Part shown: in pieces, positions 8,059 through 17,829 of the stretch
Layout: each line of letters opens with the position of its first letter
Numbering within the stretch: the stretch's first letter is position 1
Source: Bacteroidota bacterium
Lineage (GTDB): Bacteria > Bacteroidota > Ignavibacteria > Ignavibacteriales > Ignavibacteriaceae
Direction: 5' to 3'
Assembly (NCBI GenBank): GCA_020161395.1
Contig: JAIUOE010000004.1
Coordinates: 366,085-430,084, forward strand
DNA: 64,000 nt
Made by a program: the position numbers and the translations under genes
Notes under the pieces: model-generated
The model's input: only the letters and a program-made list of their open reading frames with translations
What the model was told of the DNA's origin: nothing
The model's database searches: none

Positions 8059-10134
8059 TCAATTCTTTTTCGCTTTTTTACCTGTATCCACAAGTTCAAT
8101 CAGATTTGCCAGAATGTGACCACTTTCTTCAAGAAGCGGATCTTCAACAACGAGTTTTTCCTTAACAACTTTACCGTCTTTGTCAAGTTCGATCAAACCC
8201 TTGTTGGCTCTTTCCTTCTTGCGGGCTTCTTCTTCCTTCTTAATCTCTTCCTGTTCAAGTTTCCTTTTCTCAAGGTTCAGAGAAAATACTTTCTTTCCTC
8301 TGTGTCCTTTTGATTTATCGAGATCTTTAATGAAATATTGATATTCACTGTTTTTACCGGTCCTTGCATCGTGCTTTGCCTCAAGATCAGTGATAGTTGA
8401 AGATAAACCGGAAGACGCCTGAAATGCAGTGGCATTGATTTTATCCCACGGAAGGGCAGTCGGGTAGCTGCTCTCGCCTGTCTCAGAAGGATCAAATGCT
8501 GAAGGGAAAAGGATATCCGGAATCACACCTTTGTGTTGTGTACTGCCTCCGGATATTCTGTAAAATTTAGCAATGGTCAGTGTCAATTGTCCGAGCTTCT
8601 GTCCGCCCGAAACCTTGTCAAGATCAATCAGATTCTGAACCGTGCCTTTACCAAAAGACTGTTCACCGAGTATCACTCCCCTGCCGTAGTCCTGTATTGC
8701 AGCCGCAAAAATCTCGCTTGCTGAAGCACTTCCGGAGTTTATCAATACAGCCATTGGACCATCCCATGCAATTGAAGGATCGGTATCTTTGTTTACTTTT
8801 ACCGAACCGTCTGCTTCCTTAACCTGAACTACTGCACCGGTACTGATGAATAATCCTGTCAATTCAATAGCTTCAAGAAGTGATCCACCGCCGTTGTTTC
8901 TCAAATCCATCACAATTCCACTGACACCTTCATTTTTAAGGGTATCAAGAATTTTCTTAACATCATTGGATGTACTCTTGAAGTCCTTTTCGCCTTTTCT
9001 TTTTCCTTCGAAATCGAGATAAAAAGAAGGGACATCGATCACTCCAATTTTGTATTGTTTACCATCCTCATTTATTTCAATGATCTTTTTCTTTGCCGAC
9101 TGCTCCTCGATTTTTATTTTCTCACGAACCAGTTTGATCTCTTTAGGGATGGCGTTTGCACCATCTTTTTTCTTAAGAATCGAGAGTCTGACAACCGTCC
9201 CTTTGGCTCCCCGGATCAGTTGAACCGCATCATCCGTTCTCCATCCGACTATATCCACCATTTCACCATCATCCCCTTGTGCGACCGCAATAATTCTGTC
9301 TCCGTCATCGAGTAAACCACTTTTTGAAGCCGGCCCACCCGGAACCACTCTAACGATAGTGACATAATCATTCTCTGAAGTAAGGGTTGCCCCGATTCCC
9401 TCAAGTGATTGTGACATGTTGATGTTGAAATCCTGCGAAGTCTTTGGCGACATGTATGAGGAGTGAGGGTCAATGGATTCCATCACCGATGACATGTATA
9501 TCTGGAAAACATCATCTGCCTTGTATTGAAGTACCGCTTTATGTAAATTTTTATACCTTTTCTGCAGAACCTCTCTGGCATCTTTTTCTTCTTTCCCGCC
9601 AAGAATCAAGCCAATAACATCGAATTTAATTCTTTTAACCCAAAGTTCATTCAATTCCTTCTCATCTTTGGCATAACCGGCTTTCTCTCTGTCAAGATTG
9701 ATTTCCTCATTTTTGGTGAGATCAAGAGGCTTATCCAATACCGTAAGTACAAATTTGATTCTTTCATTCAGTCTCTCTTTGTACCTGTTAAACATGTCAA
9801 ACGGTGGAACGAGATTTCCTGTCCCCATATTTTGATCCAGGACAAATTTGTATTTACTGAATTCATCAACATCCGATTGCAGGAAGTACATCTTCTGAAA
9901 ATCGAGTGCTTTCAGATAATCGTTGTAAATCCATGCCGAGAGGCTGTCATCAACAGTTTTTGGGCTGTAATGATATCTCTCCACGAACATCGAGACGAGT
10001 TGCATAGCTGATGAGTGCCTCTCTTCGGGTGACAGCGATTTACTTGTATCAACTGTTGAAGTTTGCGAACAGACTGATGCATTAAATGAAAAAATGAATA
10101 AAAATATGACTGCAACAAAAAGAGGAGTTCTCAT
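8059..10134 (-). CDS. prc: Carboxy-terminal processing protease Prc/Tsp (S41A)
   Basis: The 691-residue periplasmic protease has a signal peptide (MRTPLFVAVIFLFIFSF, cleaved near VCSQ). A Prc N-terminal helical region (about residues 30-220) follows, then a PDZ domain starting near GIGATL and VRVVPGGPASKSGLLDDGD, and the S41 catalytic core. In the core the nucleophile lies in INSGSASASE and the general-base lysine in SFGKGTVQ. The basic, Glu-rich C-terminal region corresponds to the DUF3340-type extension. Such enzymes degrade SsrA-tagged and misfolded envelope proteins and trim cell-wall enzymes. I chose ATG 10134, preceded by AGGA, over an ATG 19 codons upstream because it puts the signal peptide at the N-terminus. 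The gene is divergent from mutA. Confidence 0.92.
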   Translation of the reverse strand: MRTPLFVAVIFLFIFSFNASVCSQTSTVDTSKSLSPEERHSSAMQLVSMFVERYHYSPKTVDDSLSAWIYNDYLKALDFQKMYFLQSDVDEFSKYKFVLDQNMGTGNLVPPFDMFNRYKERLNERIKFVLTVLDKPLDLTKNEEINLDREKAGYAKDEKELNELWVKRIKFDVIGLILGGKEEKDAREVLQKRYKNLHKAVLQYKADDVFQIYMSSVMESIDPHSSYMSPKTSQDFNINMSQSLEGIGATLTSENDYVTIVRVVPGGPASKSGLLDDGDRIIAVAQGDDGEMVDIVGWRTDDAVQLIRGAKGTVVRLSILKKKDGANAIPKEIKLVREKIKIEEQSAKKKIIEINEDGKQYKIGVIDVPSFYLDFEGKRKGEKDFKSTSNDVKKILDTLKNEGVSGIVMDLRNNGGGSLLEAIELTGLFISTGAVVQVKEADGSVKVNKDTDPSIAWDGPMAVLINSGSASASEIFAAAIQDYGRGVILGEQSFGKGTVQNLIDLDKVSGGQKLGQLTLTIAKFYRISGGSTQHKGVIPDILFPSAFDPSETGESSYPTALPWDKINATAFQASSGLSSTITDLEAKHDARTGKNSEYQYFIKDLDKSKGHRGKKVFSLNLEKRKLEQEEIKKEEEARKKERANKGLIELDKDGKVVKEKLVVEDPLLEESGHILANLIELVDTGKKAKKN

Positions 10135-10352
10135 AAATTTCCTGACTCTGGTTATCAATTTCACATCCAAAATATTAAAATGATTTGGCAATATAAGAAA
10201 TGGCGAAAGGTTAATTGTTCTAAAAACAAGTGCACAACTTAATTAAACGATTTTCTGTAAAATTTGTTCCATTTCGACGAAACTATAAGAAATTATTTTC
10301 TTAATTTTCCATATCAGAAGATTAGATTTTTGACAAAAAAAAGAAACTTAAA

Positions 10353-12503
10353 ATGGATCATTCATTACCAACAAAACTAAATCTTAGGGATGACTTCTCC
10401 CCTTCAGGATACGATGCCTGGCGACAGGTAGCGGAAGCTGACTTAAAAGGCGTCCCCTTCGAAAAGAAACTTGTTACCCCAACTTACGAAGGAATAAACC
10501 TTCAACCAATCTACACGATTGAAGACCTGAAAAAACTTCAAGAAACAAATAACTTCCCCGGTTTTCCAAATTTTCTCAGAGGTTCTGCCCCTGATGGATG
10601 TACACTGCAACCATGGCTGGTTGCTGCAAGCCTCACCCATCCATATGCCGAGGAGTACAATTCATTGCTGCTCGATGCACTGAGCAGAGGGCAAAATTCT
10701 GTAGTGTTGCCACTGGATATTACTTCCCGTTCCGGACTCGATGCTGATTACGGGAAACCGGGAGAGACCGGAAAAGGTGGAGTTTCCATATCAGGTATTG
10801 GCAGTCTGTCCAGAGCTTTTAATGGAGTGGATTTGACTGCATGTCCTCTTTTTGTTAATGCCGGTTTTTCACCTCTTGCTTTCATGGCACTTTTGAATGG
10901 ATATCTGAATAAAAGCAACCTGGAGATCTCCAAAATTGCGGGAGCTGTTTATGGTGATCCGGTTGGTTTCCTGTTCGAGAACGGCTCGATACCTGTAACC
11001 ATAAATGAGGCATTCGACCAGATTAAAAAAACCATCCTCTTTCTCGAAAAACAGAAATCCGGTCTTCGAACAATCGGCATCAATGGATCAGTTTTCGTTG
11101 ATAAAGGTGCAACTGCGGTTCAGGAATTGGGTCTGGCAATGTCCGTTGCTGTTGAATCTCTCGTGAGACTATCTGAATCAGGTTTAAGTCCAGAATCGCT
11201 GGTAAACCGGATGGTCTTTGTTTTTGGAACCAGCACCAATCTTTTTATGGAGATCGCCAAGTTCAGAGCGGCAAGAATATTATTCTCTGAAGTGCTGAAT
11301 CAAATGAACATTCCACAGGATAATGTGGAAATGTTCACCAGTGCCAGGACAAGCAGTTTCTACCACTCAACTGTTGATCCGTATGTAAACATGCTCAGAA
11401 TAACCACGCAGGCATTTTCAGCGGTGATCGGTGGTGTGCAGATGATTGAAACACTTCCCTTTAACTCCCTCTTCGCTGCCGGTGATGAATTTGCAGAAAG
11501 AATTGCCAGAAACACTCAAATAATTCTTAGTGAAGAGTCCCACTTGAACCATGTGATCGACGCAGCAGGCGGTTCATACTATATAGAAACTCTCACAAAT
11601 GAAATTGCTTCAGAAGCCTGGAAATATTTCAAGGAGATCGAGTCAGCTGGAGGGATTGTTGAATCTTTGCACAAAGGCAGGATTCAGAATGATATAAGAC
11701 AAATAAACGAAAAAAGACAAAAAGATGTTGCAACCCGCAAGTCAGTGATTGTCGGTGTAAACAGTTACGCAAATGTAAAAGAAAATCCGGTTCATAATCC
11801 TGTAATCGACCTTGAGGAAGTTTACAAAAAAAGAGCTGAATATCTCCAAAAATTGCGGGTTTCTGGGAACGGTGAGAACCATTCTTCAATCCTGATCGAG
11901 CTTGAAAATATTAATCATGCCGGAGATGAAGCTGATCAGATTTCGCGTGCCGCAGCACTCGCAGAAAGAGGAGCAACTCTTGGTGAAATATTCAGCCATC
12001 TGAGGAAATCTTCGGATAACGAGAAAATAGAAACTGTAACTGCCCTAAGACCTGCAGAGAGGTTCGAAAGTCTTCGTGTGAGAGCCTTTAAGGAGAAAAC
12101 GGAAAAGGGTTCCCTGCCCAAAATTTACCTTTTTAACATCGGCTCAATAAAACAGTACAAGGTAAGGGCTGATTTTGCTCGTGGATTCTTTGAAGCCGGT
12201 GGTTGTGAAGTAATCTATCCTGCAGGCGTTCAAACAATCTCTGAAGGTATTCAGCAGGCGCTTTCGAGCTGTGCCGGTGCCTTCGTACTCTGTTCAACCG
12301 ATGATACCTACCCGGAACTTGTTCCTTCCTTTGTTGAAGAAATAAAGAAGGCTGATTCTTCCAACCTGTGCATTCTCGCCGGGTACCCGAAAGATCAGGT
12401 GGAAGCACACAGACAATCGGGAATCGACGAATTTATTTTTCTTGGTGCCGATGTAGTGACTATTATCTCCTCTATTTTTGACAAAACCGGAGTTGTGAAA
12501 TGA
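10353..12503 (+). CDS. mutA: Methylmalonyl-CoA mutase small (beta) subunit
   Basis: The 716-residue subunit pairs with MutB to isomerise methylmalonyl-CoA and succinyl-CoA. It has the mutase barrel ([19 protein letters not shown] near the N-terminus, [28 protein letters not shown]) and a C-terminal flavodoxin-like domain. That domain reads [15 protein letters not shown] where the cobalamin motif DxHxxG would sit. The lower cobalamin-ligand histidine is therefore absent, as is normal for the non-catalytic small subunit. The stop overlaps the mutB start (ATGA), so the two are translationally coupled. The 218-bp upstream region shared with prc is AT-rich. I see no cobalamin riboswitch in it, although the enzyme needs B12. 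Confidence 0.93.
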   Translation: MDHSLPTKLNLRDDFSPSGYDAWRQVAEADLKGVPFEKKLVTPTYEGINLQPIYTIEDLKKLQETNNFPGFPNFLRGSAPDGCTLQPWLVAASLTHPYAEEYNSLLLDALSRGQNSVVLPLDITSRSGLDADYGKPGETGKGGVSISGIGSLSRAFNGVDLTACPLFVNAGFSPLAFMALLNGYLNKSNLEISKIAGAVYGDPVGFLFENGSIPVTINEAFDQIKKTILFLEKQKSGLRTIGINGSVFVDKGATAVQELGLAMSVAVESLVRLSESGLSPESLVNRMVFVFGTSTNLFMEIAKFRAARILFSEVLNQMNIPQDNVEMFTSARTSSFYHSTVDPYVNMLRITTQAFSAVIGGVQMIETLPFNSLFAAGDEFAERIARNTQIILSEESHLNHVIDAAGGSYYIETLTNEIASEAWKYFKEIESAGGIVESLHKGRIQNDIRQINEKRQKDVATRKSVIVGVNSYANVKENPVHNPVIDLEEVYKKRAEYLQKLRVSGNGENHSSILIELENINHAGDEADQISRAAALAERGATLGEIFSHLRKSSDNEKIETVTALRPAERFESLRVRAFKEKTEKGSLPKIYLFNIGSIKQYKVRADFARGFFEAGGCEVIYPAGVQTISEGIQQALSSCAGAFVLCSTDDTYPELVPSFVEEIKKADSSNLCILAGYPKDQVEAHRQSGIDEFIFLGADVVTIISSIFDKTGVVK

Positions 12504-14683
12504 AAAGACCAGATTTTAAAGATTTTATCGTTTCGCAAAACAACAGTGAAACAGGATATGAAGCCTGGAAAAAAGAGTTCATCTCGGCTACAGGACAGAA
12601 TCCTGAAGATGTGATGTGGAATACAATGGAACAGATACCTGTTAAAAGTCTCTATACAAAAGAGGATTTGAAAGCCGTTCAGCATCTCGATTTTCTTGCA
12701 GGCATTCCCCCGTTTCTGAGAGGTCCATATGCGACGATGTATGTTCAAAGACCCTGGACTGTAAGACAATATGCCGGATTTTCAACCGCCGAAGAGAGTA
12801 ACGCATTTTACAGAAGAAACCTCGCAGCAGGTCAAATGGGATTGTCCGTTGCTTTCGATTTGGCAACACACCGTGGATATGATTCCGATCATCCCCGCGT
12901 CATAGGTGATGTTGGTAAAGCAGGCGTAGCGATTGACACAATTGAGGACATGAAAATTCTTTTTGATTCGATTCCTCTTGACAAGATGTCCGTCTCCATG
13001 ACCATGAACGGAGCTGTACTCCCTGTTATGGCATTTTACATCGTGGCTGCAGAAGAACAGGGTGTAAAACCTGAACTTTTAAGTGGAACGATACAAAATG
13101 ATATTCTGAAAGAATACATGGTGAGGAATACCTACATCTATCCACCTGCCACATCGATGCGAATTATTGCAGATATCTTTAAATTTACTTCTGCCAACAT
13201 GCCGAAATTTAACAGTATCAGCATTTCCGGTTATCATATGCAGGAAGCAGGTGCCACAGCCGATCTTGAAATGGCGTACACACTTGCGGATGGACTTGAA
13301 TATATCAGAACCGGAATCGAAACCGGACTCGATATCGATACTTTTGCTCCAAGACTTTCATTCTTCTGGGCTCAGGGCATGAACTATTTTATGGAAGTTG
13401 CCAAGATGAGGGCTGCCAGACTGATCTGGGCAAAACTGATCAAATCGTTCAATCCCAAAAATCCGAAGTCGATGTCACTACGGACCCATTCACAGACATC
13501 AGGCTGGAGTTTGACCGAACAGGATCCCTACAATAATGTGGTAAGAACCTGTATCGAGGCGCTTGCTGCTGCACTCGGACACACTCAGTCACTTCACACG
13601 AATTCACTTGATGAGGCTATTGCTCTTCCGACAGACTTTTCAGCGAGAATTGCCAGAAACACCCAGCTTTACCTTCAGGATGAAACGGGCATTTGCAAGG
13701 TTATCGACCCTTGGGGCGGCAGTTATTATCTTGAGGCATTGACGGCAGCTCTTATGAACAGAGCCTGGGAACACATCCTCGAAGTGGAATCTTATGGAGG
13801 TATGACCAAGGCTATCGAAGCCGGCATCCCCAAACTTAGAATCGAAGAAGCCTCTGCCCGCCGTCAGGCACGAATCGACAGCGGAACAGAGACCATCCTT
13901 GGTGTGAACAAGTACAAACCTGCCAAAGAGGAACCGATGGAAATTCTTGAGGTTGACAACACTGCAGTTCGCATTTCACAAATAAAAAGATTACAGGATG
14001 TGAAAGCCAACAGGAACAACGAAAAAGTGGAAAAATGTCTCGAGGCAATTACGAAAGCTGCCGAAACAGGCGAAGGAAATCTGCTCGAATTATCCGTACT
14101 CGCTGCAAGAGAAAGAGCCACCCTTGGTGAAATTTCCTCTGCAATCGAAAAAGTTTGTGGCAGATTCCAGGCTCAGACCAGAACCGTTGCAGGTGTTTAC
14201 TCTAAAGAGTACTCTCACGGTGAACATGATCCCGTTATTGAAGTCAGAAAAATGACTGATGCTTTTGCAGTCTCAGCAGGAAGGCGTCCGAGGATAATGA
14301 TAGCTAAAATGGGTCAGGATGGCCACGACCGTGGAGCGAAAGTGGTTGCAACTGCATACGCCGACATGGGATTCGATGTTGATATGGGACCACTGTTCCA
14401 GACACCTGAGGAGACAGCTAAACAGGCTGTAGAGAATGATGTCCACTGCGTTGGAATGAGTTCCCTGGCAGCAGGTCATAAGACACTTCTCCCGAAACTT
14501 ATCGAGGAGCTGCAAAAACTCGGAAGAGAAGATATCATTGTAATCGTGGGCGGTGTGATTCCTCATCAGGATTATGACTACCTCTACGAACATGGTGCCT
14601 TCGCAATCTTCGGGCCCGGTACTAAAATACCGGAAGCCGCAATGAAGATTATGGAAGAAGTTCACAAAAGATTTAGTGAATAA
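12500..14683 (+). CDS. mutB: Methylmalonyl-CoA mutase large (alpha, catalytic) subunit
   Basis: This 727-residue adenosylcobalamin-dependent subunit interconverts (R)-methylmalonyl-CoA and succinyl-CoA, in propionate metabolism or the methylmalonyl-CoA route to propionate. The barrel shows [61 protein letters not shown] and [10 protein letters not shown]. The C-terminal B12 domain carries DxHxxG at D607, H609 and G612, the histidine being the cobalt ligand. The matching GG segments are GMSSLAAGH and VGGVIP. Length and motif order are fully canonical. It is coupled to mutA by a 4-bp overlap and followed by a strong terminator, with meaB beyond it. Confidence 0.96.
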   Translation: MKRPDFKDFIVSQNNSETGYEAWKKEFISATGQNPEDVMWNTMEQIPVKSLYTKEDLKAVQHLDFLAGIPPFLRGPYATMYVQRPWTVRQYAGFSTAEESNAFYRRNLAAGQMGLSVAFDLATHRGYDSDHPRVIGDVGKAGVAIDTIEDMKILFDSIPLDKMSVSMTMNGAVLPVMAFYIVAAEEQGVKPELLSGTIQNDILKEYMVRNTYIYPPATSMRIIADIFKFTSANMPKFNSISISGYHMQEAGATADLEMAYTLADGLEYIRTGIETGLDIDTFAPRLSFFWAQGMNYFMEVAKMRAARLIWAKLIKSFNPKNPKSMSLRTHSQTSGWSLTEQDPYNNVVRTCIEALAAALGHTQSLHTNSLDEAIALPTDFSARIARNTQLYLQDETGICKVIDPWGGSYYLEALTAALMNRAWEHILEVESYGGMTKAIEAGIPKLRIEEASARRQARIDSGTETILGVNKYKPAKEEPMEILEVDNTAVRISQIKRLQDVKANRNNEKVEKCLEAITKAAETGEGNLLELSVLAARERATLGEISSAIEKVCGRFQAQTRTVAGVYSKEYSHGEHDPVIEVRKMTDAFAVSAGRRPRIMIAKMGQDGHDRGAKVVATAYADMGFDVDMGPLFQTPEETAKQAVENDVHCVGMSSLAAGHKTLLPKLIEELQKLGREDIIVIVGGVIPHQDYDYLYEHGAFAIFGPGTKIPEAAMKIMEEVHKRFSE

Positions 14684-14702
14684 CCCTTTCTGCTAAATTT
14701 TC

Positions 14703-14759
14703 GCCGTATCAATTGTTATATTCGAATAATGAATTTTTTCAATTGATACGGCTTTTTTA
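14703..14759 (+). terminator. Strong intrinsic terminator after mutB
   Basis: A perfect 13-bp stem (gccgtatcaattg / caattgatacggc) with a 24-nt loop is followed directly by a run of T residues (14753-14758). It ends only 13 bp or less before the meaB ATG, so it can act as a terminator for mutAB or as a partial attenuator for meaB. Confidence 0.85.
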
Positions 14760-14765
14760 TTTTTA

Positions 14766-15881
14766 ATGAAGAACACTGACAACAATTCCTATCAGCCCGA
14801 CTGGGTACCTGAAGAACATGGTGATGAGTTTGCGATTCGCATAGTTAAAGGTGTGGATTCCACGCCCAAACCACCTGCCAACAGACAGTTTTTTAAGAAA
14901 GAATACTCCGATGATGAACTTGTGAAGGGGGTACTTGAAAACAAAAGAAATCTGCTTGCCAAAACCATTACTCTGATCGAGAGTACTTCAATTTCACATC
15001 AAAAGAAGGCAAAAGAAATTTTGAACCGGCTTTTACCTTACGCGGGCAATTCACTGAGAATTGGCATCAGTGGTGTGCCGGGTGCAGGTAAAAGTACTTT
15101 GATTGAAGCTCTTGGTACCTGGTTGATCGATAATGGACACAAAGTCGCGGTTCTCACTATTGATCCTTCAAGCTCCATCAGCAAAGGCAGTATTCTCGGC
15201 GATAAAACAAGAATGGAAAACCTGTCAAAAAATCCACACTGCTTCATTCGTCCCTCCCCTTCAGGAGGAACTCTGGGAGGTGTTGCCAGAAAAACCAGAG
15301 AGTCGGTTACTATATGCGAAGCTGCCGGTTACGACATTATTCTGATCGAAACCGTGGGTGTGGGTCAAAGTGAAATTACCGTCAGATCGATGGTGGATTT
15401 TTTCCTACTGGTTCTGATTTCCGGCGGCGGTGATGAACTTCAAGGAATGAAAAAAGGGGTTATGGAAATTTGTGATGCCATACTCATAAATAAAGCAGAC
15501 GGAGAGAACAGGAAAAAGGCACTTACTGCAAAGGCGGAATATTCATCTGCACTCCATTATCTCTATCCTTCGACAGAAGGTTGGGAATCAATTGCCTGTA
15601 CCGCATCAGCGATTACCGGTGAAGGTATTCCTGAACTGTGGAATGAAATTGAAAAGTTTGCAAAAATCACCAAAGAGTCAGGAGTGTTCGACAAGCGACG
15701 CAGAACTCAGAATGTGGAATGGGTTGAATTTATGATAAAGGATTTTTTATTCGATTCATTCTTCAACAATGACGATACAAGCCGTCAATTCTCAGAAATG
15801 AAAGAAAAACTGATGAATGGTGAGATTCTCCCCTCTCTGGCTTTCGATATTTTGAAAGAAACCTGGCTCTCAAAATTCTGA
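14766..15881 (+). CDS. meaB: Methylmalonyl-CoA mutase-associated GTPase MeaB (ArgK family)
   Basis: The 371-residue G3E-family GTPase loads and protects the adenosylcobalamin cofactor of methylmalonyl-CoA mutase. It has Walker A GVPGAGKST at residues 103-111, the switch segment LTIDPSSSISKGSILGDKTRM, a DIILIETVGVGQSE Walker B region and the guanine-specificity motif INKAD. The C-terminal dimerisation region is present, and the length matches the family plus a polar 50-residue N-terminal extension. The ATG at 14766 lies immediately after the U-tract of the mutB terminator, with no Shine-Dalgarno site. No alternative in-frame ATG precedes Walker A. Its position next to mutAB supports the assignment. 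Confidence 0.93.
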   Translation: MKNTDNNSYQPDWVPEEHGDEFAIRIVKGVDSTPKPPANRQFFKKEYSDDELVKGVLENKRNLLAKTITLIESTSISHQKKAKEILNRLLPYAGNSLRIGISGVPGAGKSTLIEALGTWLIDNGHKVAVLTIDPSSSISKGSILGDKTRMENLSKNPHCFIRPSPSGGTLGGVARKTRESVTICEAAGYDIILIETVGVGQSEITVRSMVDFFLLVLISGGGDELQGMKKGVMEICDAILINKADGENRKKALTAKAEYSSALHYLYPSTEGWESIACTASAITGEGIPELWNEIEKFAKITKESGVFDKRRRTQNVEWVEFMIKDFLFDSFFNNDDTSRQFSEMKEKLMNGEILPSLAFDILKETWLSKF

Positions 15882-15884
15882 TCG

Positions 15885-16862
15885 TCAACTGTTGATGAAT
15901 TCCATTATTTTTTTGACTCCCTGTACCGAATCGGGACCTTCAAAAACAAGATGTCCTGATTTCTCGAGTTCCAGACTTTCAAAATCTACATTTTTAGTCC
16001 TTAACAATTCGAATACCCGTTCATTTTCAACAGTATTATCAAGCTTGCCGGTAACGACCAGGGTCTTTCCTGCTTTTATGTTTTCGTATTCCACCTTCTC
16101 CTGCAGTCTCCACAATGCTTCAACAGAATTTACAGGAAGTACATCGTAGGCGAATCGTGGATTTGGAATATGTTCGGTTGGATCATCGGGTTTCCGGCTT
16201 TTCTTTACATAAGGGTTAAAGAGTTTTAACAACCATGCAAAGGGACTGTCAATAAGCATTTTTTTGCTGAATTCGTGTTTCTTCTTGGAAAGCAGGTACG
16301 GAGCGAGCAGAACAAGTTTATCGACTTTTCTTTTTGAGGCAATATGACAGGCGAGGAGTCCTCCCATCGAATTCCCAACAACAACAATTTCATTACAATT
16401 AGCGGAAAAAATATCATAGGCATTTATCGTATCGCGAAACCAGTCCGAAGGCTGGATGGCTTGAAGCAGATGGACATCGTCAAGTCCAAAGCCCGTGAGA
16501 ACGGGAGCATAATGAGGTATTCCCTCCTGTCTCAGGAATTCCATCAGAATGCCCATTTCCCTGGGAGTGGAAGAGAAACCATGAATCAACAGTACACCTT
16601 TTTCACGCCTTGTGCCCTCATAAATTACGGGGGTTTGACCTTCAAAAGTACCTTCGTCCTCCAGATGTTTGAATTTCCGAAACATTGAATACGACTCGAG
16701 CAGTCTCCTCAGGTGATAATATCTGAAAGATACAAACAGAAGTTTTAACGCTACAACTCCGGCAAGTACATACCGCTGATACTGAATGGTCAACAATAGC
16801 AGCATGATCAGAACTATTTCAAGAACCAACCAGCCGGTAAGTTTTTTCTTTTTATTTGACAA
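15885..16862 (-). CDS. Alpha/beta hydrolase (monoacylglycerol lipase/carboxylesterase-like)
   Basis: The 325-residue protein begins with a basic segment and two hydrophobic helices (residues 8-50), which probably anchor it in the inner membrane. An alpha/beta hydrolase domain follows, with the oxyanion segment GVLLIHGFSSTP and the nucleophile elbow VVGNSMGG (serine). VTGKLDNTVE probably holds the catalytic Asp, and SGHLVFEG the catalytic His. This arrangement fits esterases and monoglyceride lipases. The start is a TTG (16862) before SNKKKK. It is convergent with meaB (3 bp apart) and divergent from the glycerophosphodiesterase gene, so a lipid-turnover role is a reasonable guess. The substrate is not determined by the sequence. 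Confidence 0.8.
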   Translation of the reverse strand: MSNKKKKLTGWLVLEIVLIMLLLLTIQYQRYVLAGVVALKLLFVSFRYYHLRRLLESYSMFRKFKHLEDEGTFEGQTPVIYEGTRREKGVLLIHGFSSTPREMGILMEFLRQEGIPHYAPVLTGFGLDDVHLLQAIQPSDWFRDTINAYDIFSANCNEIVVVGNSMGGLLACHIASKRKVDKLVLLAPYLLSKKKHEFSKKMLIDSPFAWLLKLFNPYVKKSRKPDDPTEHIPNPRFAYDVLPVNSVEALWRLQEKVEYENIKAGKTLVVTGKLDNTVENERVFELLRTKNVDFESLELEKSGHLVFEGPDSVQGVKKIMEFINS

Positions 16863-16920
16863 CTGAATGTACCTATATTTAGATAAGAAAAAAACACAAC
16901 TTTAAATGTAAGCATTTACG

Positions 16921-17823
16921 ATGAAAATTGTATCCCACAGATTTCGTGGTTTTGGTGAGCGGGAGAACTCCATTTCCGCCTTTAAAAATGCGCTCGACGC
17001 TGGCGTCATTTATTTTGAATTTGATGTAAGGTTGACTGCTGATGGAATGCCCGTGGTACATCATGATCCATTTTTCCGGGCAGAAAGAGACACTAAAATA
17101 TCTATTACTGAATCGTCATTGGCCGAGATGAGAGAATTTAAGGAAAAAACCGGGATGACTGACTCCTTGCCGGATCTTTCAGAAATTCTCGAAGAGTTCA
17201 GTAAAAGAAAACGCCCGGAGAGCAGGATTTTCATCGATATTAAAGATTTTGGTGAGGAAGAGAAAATCCGGTCGATGCTTGCACAAAAGCAACTGCTCCC
17301 AAATTCAGTAATTGTCTCATGGCTCCCTGAAGTATTGTTTGCCTTCCATAAAATCGATCCTTCAATTCCACTCTGTTTCAGTCACAATTATACCGGGTCA
17401 AAATTCAAATACGGTCTGGCAAAACTTCTATTCGGTAATGATAAGATTAAGAAGTCAGTTGTCGCGTTGATAAAGCCTTTCTCCCCAAAATATTCTGAAG
17501 CGATACCTGAAATAAAATTTTATTTTGATGATTACAATAACAGAGAATTCTCTCCGGGAAGAGTGCATACAAAACTACCCGATTTTGAACATACTCTAAG
17601 CGGACCTGTTTCAGGGCGGTTGATGGAAATAATTAATGAATCAAAAGGCTTTCTGTGTATCAACCACCATCTTCTTGACGGCAACTACACTTCACTCTAC
17701 AAACATCCTGTTTCTGTTATCCCTTACTCGTTGAACAGTGAGAATGAAATAAACAGTTTCATAAAAAAAATAAAGCCGGATTACATTCTAAGTGATAATC
17801 CGGCTTTGGTTTCAAAAATTTAA
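16921..17823 (+). CDS. Glycerophosphodiester phosphodiesterase family protein
   Basis: The 300-residue protein has the GDPD signature. IVSHRFRGFGERENSISAF carries the first catalytic His and the metal-binding Glu. EFDVRLTADGMPVVHHDP has the E-x-D pair and the second catalytic His. LPDLSEIL and FIDIKDF follow. GDPD enzymes hydrolyse glycerophosphodiesters released from phospholipids to glycerol-3-phosphate and an alcohol. There is no obvious signal peptide, so it is probably cytoplasmic. The last 50 bp encode, within the reading frame, an inverted repeat that appears to serve as the terminator for the convergent sprA gene. The stops are only 6 bp apart. Confidence 0.85.
   Translation: MKIVSHRFRGFGERENSISAFKNALDAGVIYFEFDVRLTADGMPVVHHDPFFRAERDTKISITESSLAEMREFKEKTGMTDSLPDLSEILEEFSKRKRPESRIFIDIKDFGEEEKIRSMLAQKQLLPNSVIVSWLPEVLFAFHKIDPSIPLCFSHNYTGSKFKYGLAKLLFGNDKIKKSVVALIKPFSPKYSEAIPEIKFYFDDYNNREFSPGRVHTKLPDFEHTLSGPVSGRLMEIINESKGFLCINHHLLDGNYTSLYKHPVSVIPYSLNSENEINSFIKKIKPDYILSDNPALVSKI
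17772..17807 (-). terminator. sprA terminator embedded in the 3' end of the GDPD gene
   Basis: A 12-bp perfect inverted repeat (aaagccggatta / taatccggcttt, 12-nt loop) is followed, when read on the minus strand, by TATTTTTTTTAT (plus 17762-17773). On the plus strand the downstream flank is less T-rich. It lies 23 bp beyond the sprA stop and inside the last codons of the opposite gene. Confidence 0.75.
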
Positions 17824-17829
17824 GAATTG

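Noticed and set aside
10135..10352. Cobalamin riboswitch upstream of mutA
   Set aside because: No conserved B12-box-like sequence or long stem structure could be seen in this AT-rich gap.
10353..12503. mutA as a degenerate mutase because the DxHxxG cobalamin motif is missing
   Set aside because: Loss of that motif is the normal state of the non-catalytic small subunit.
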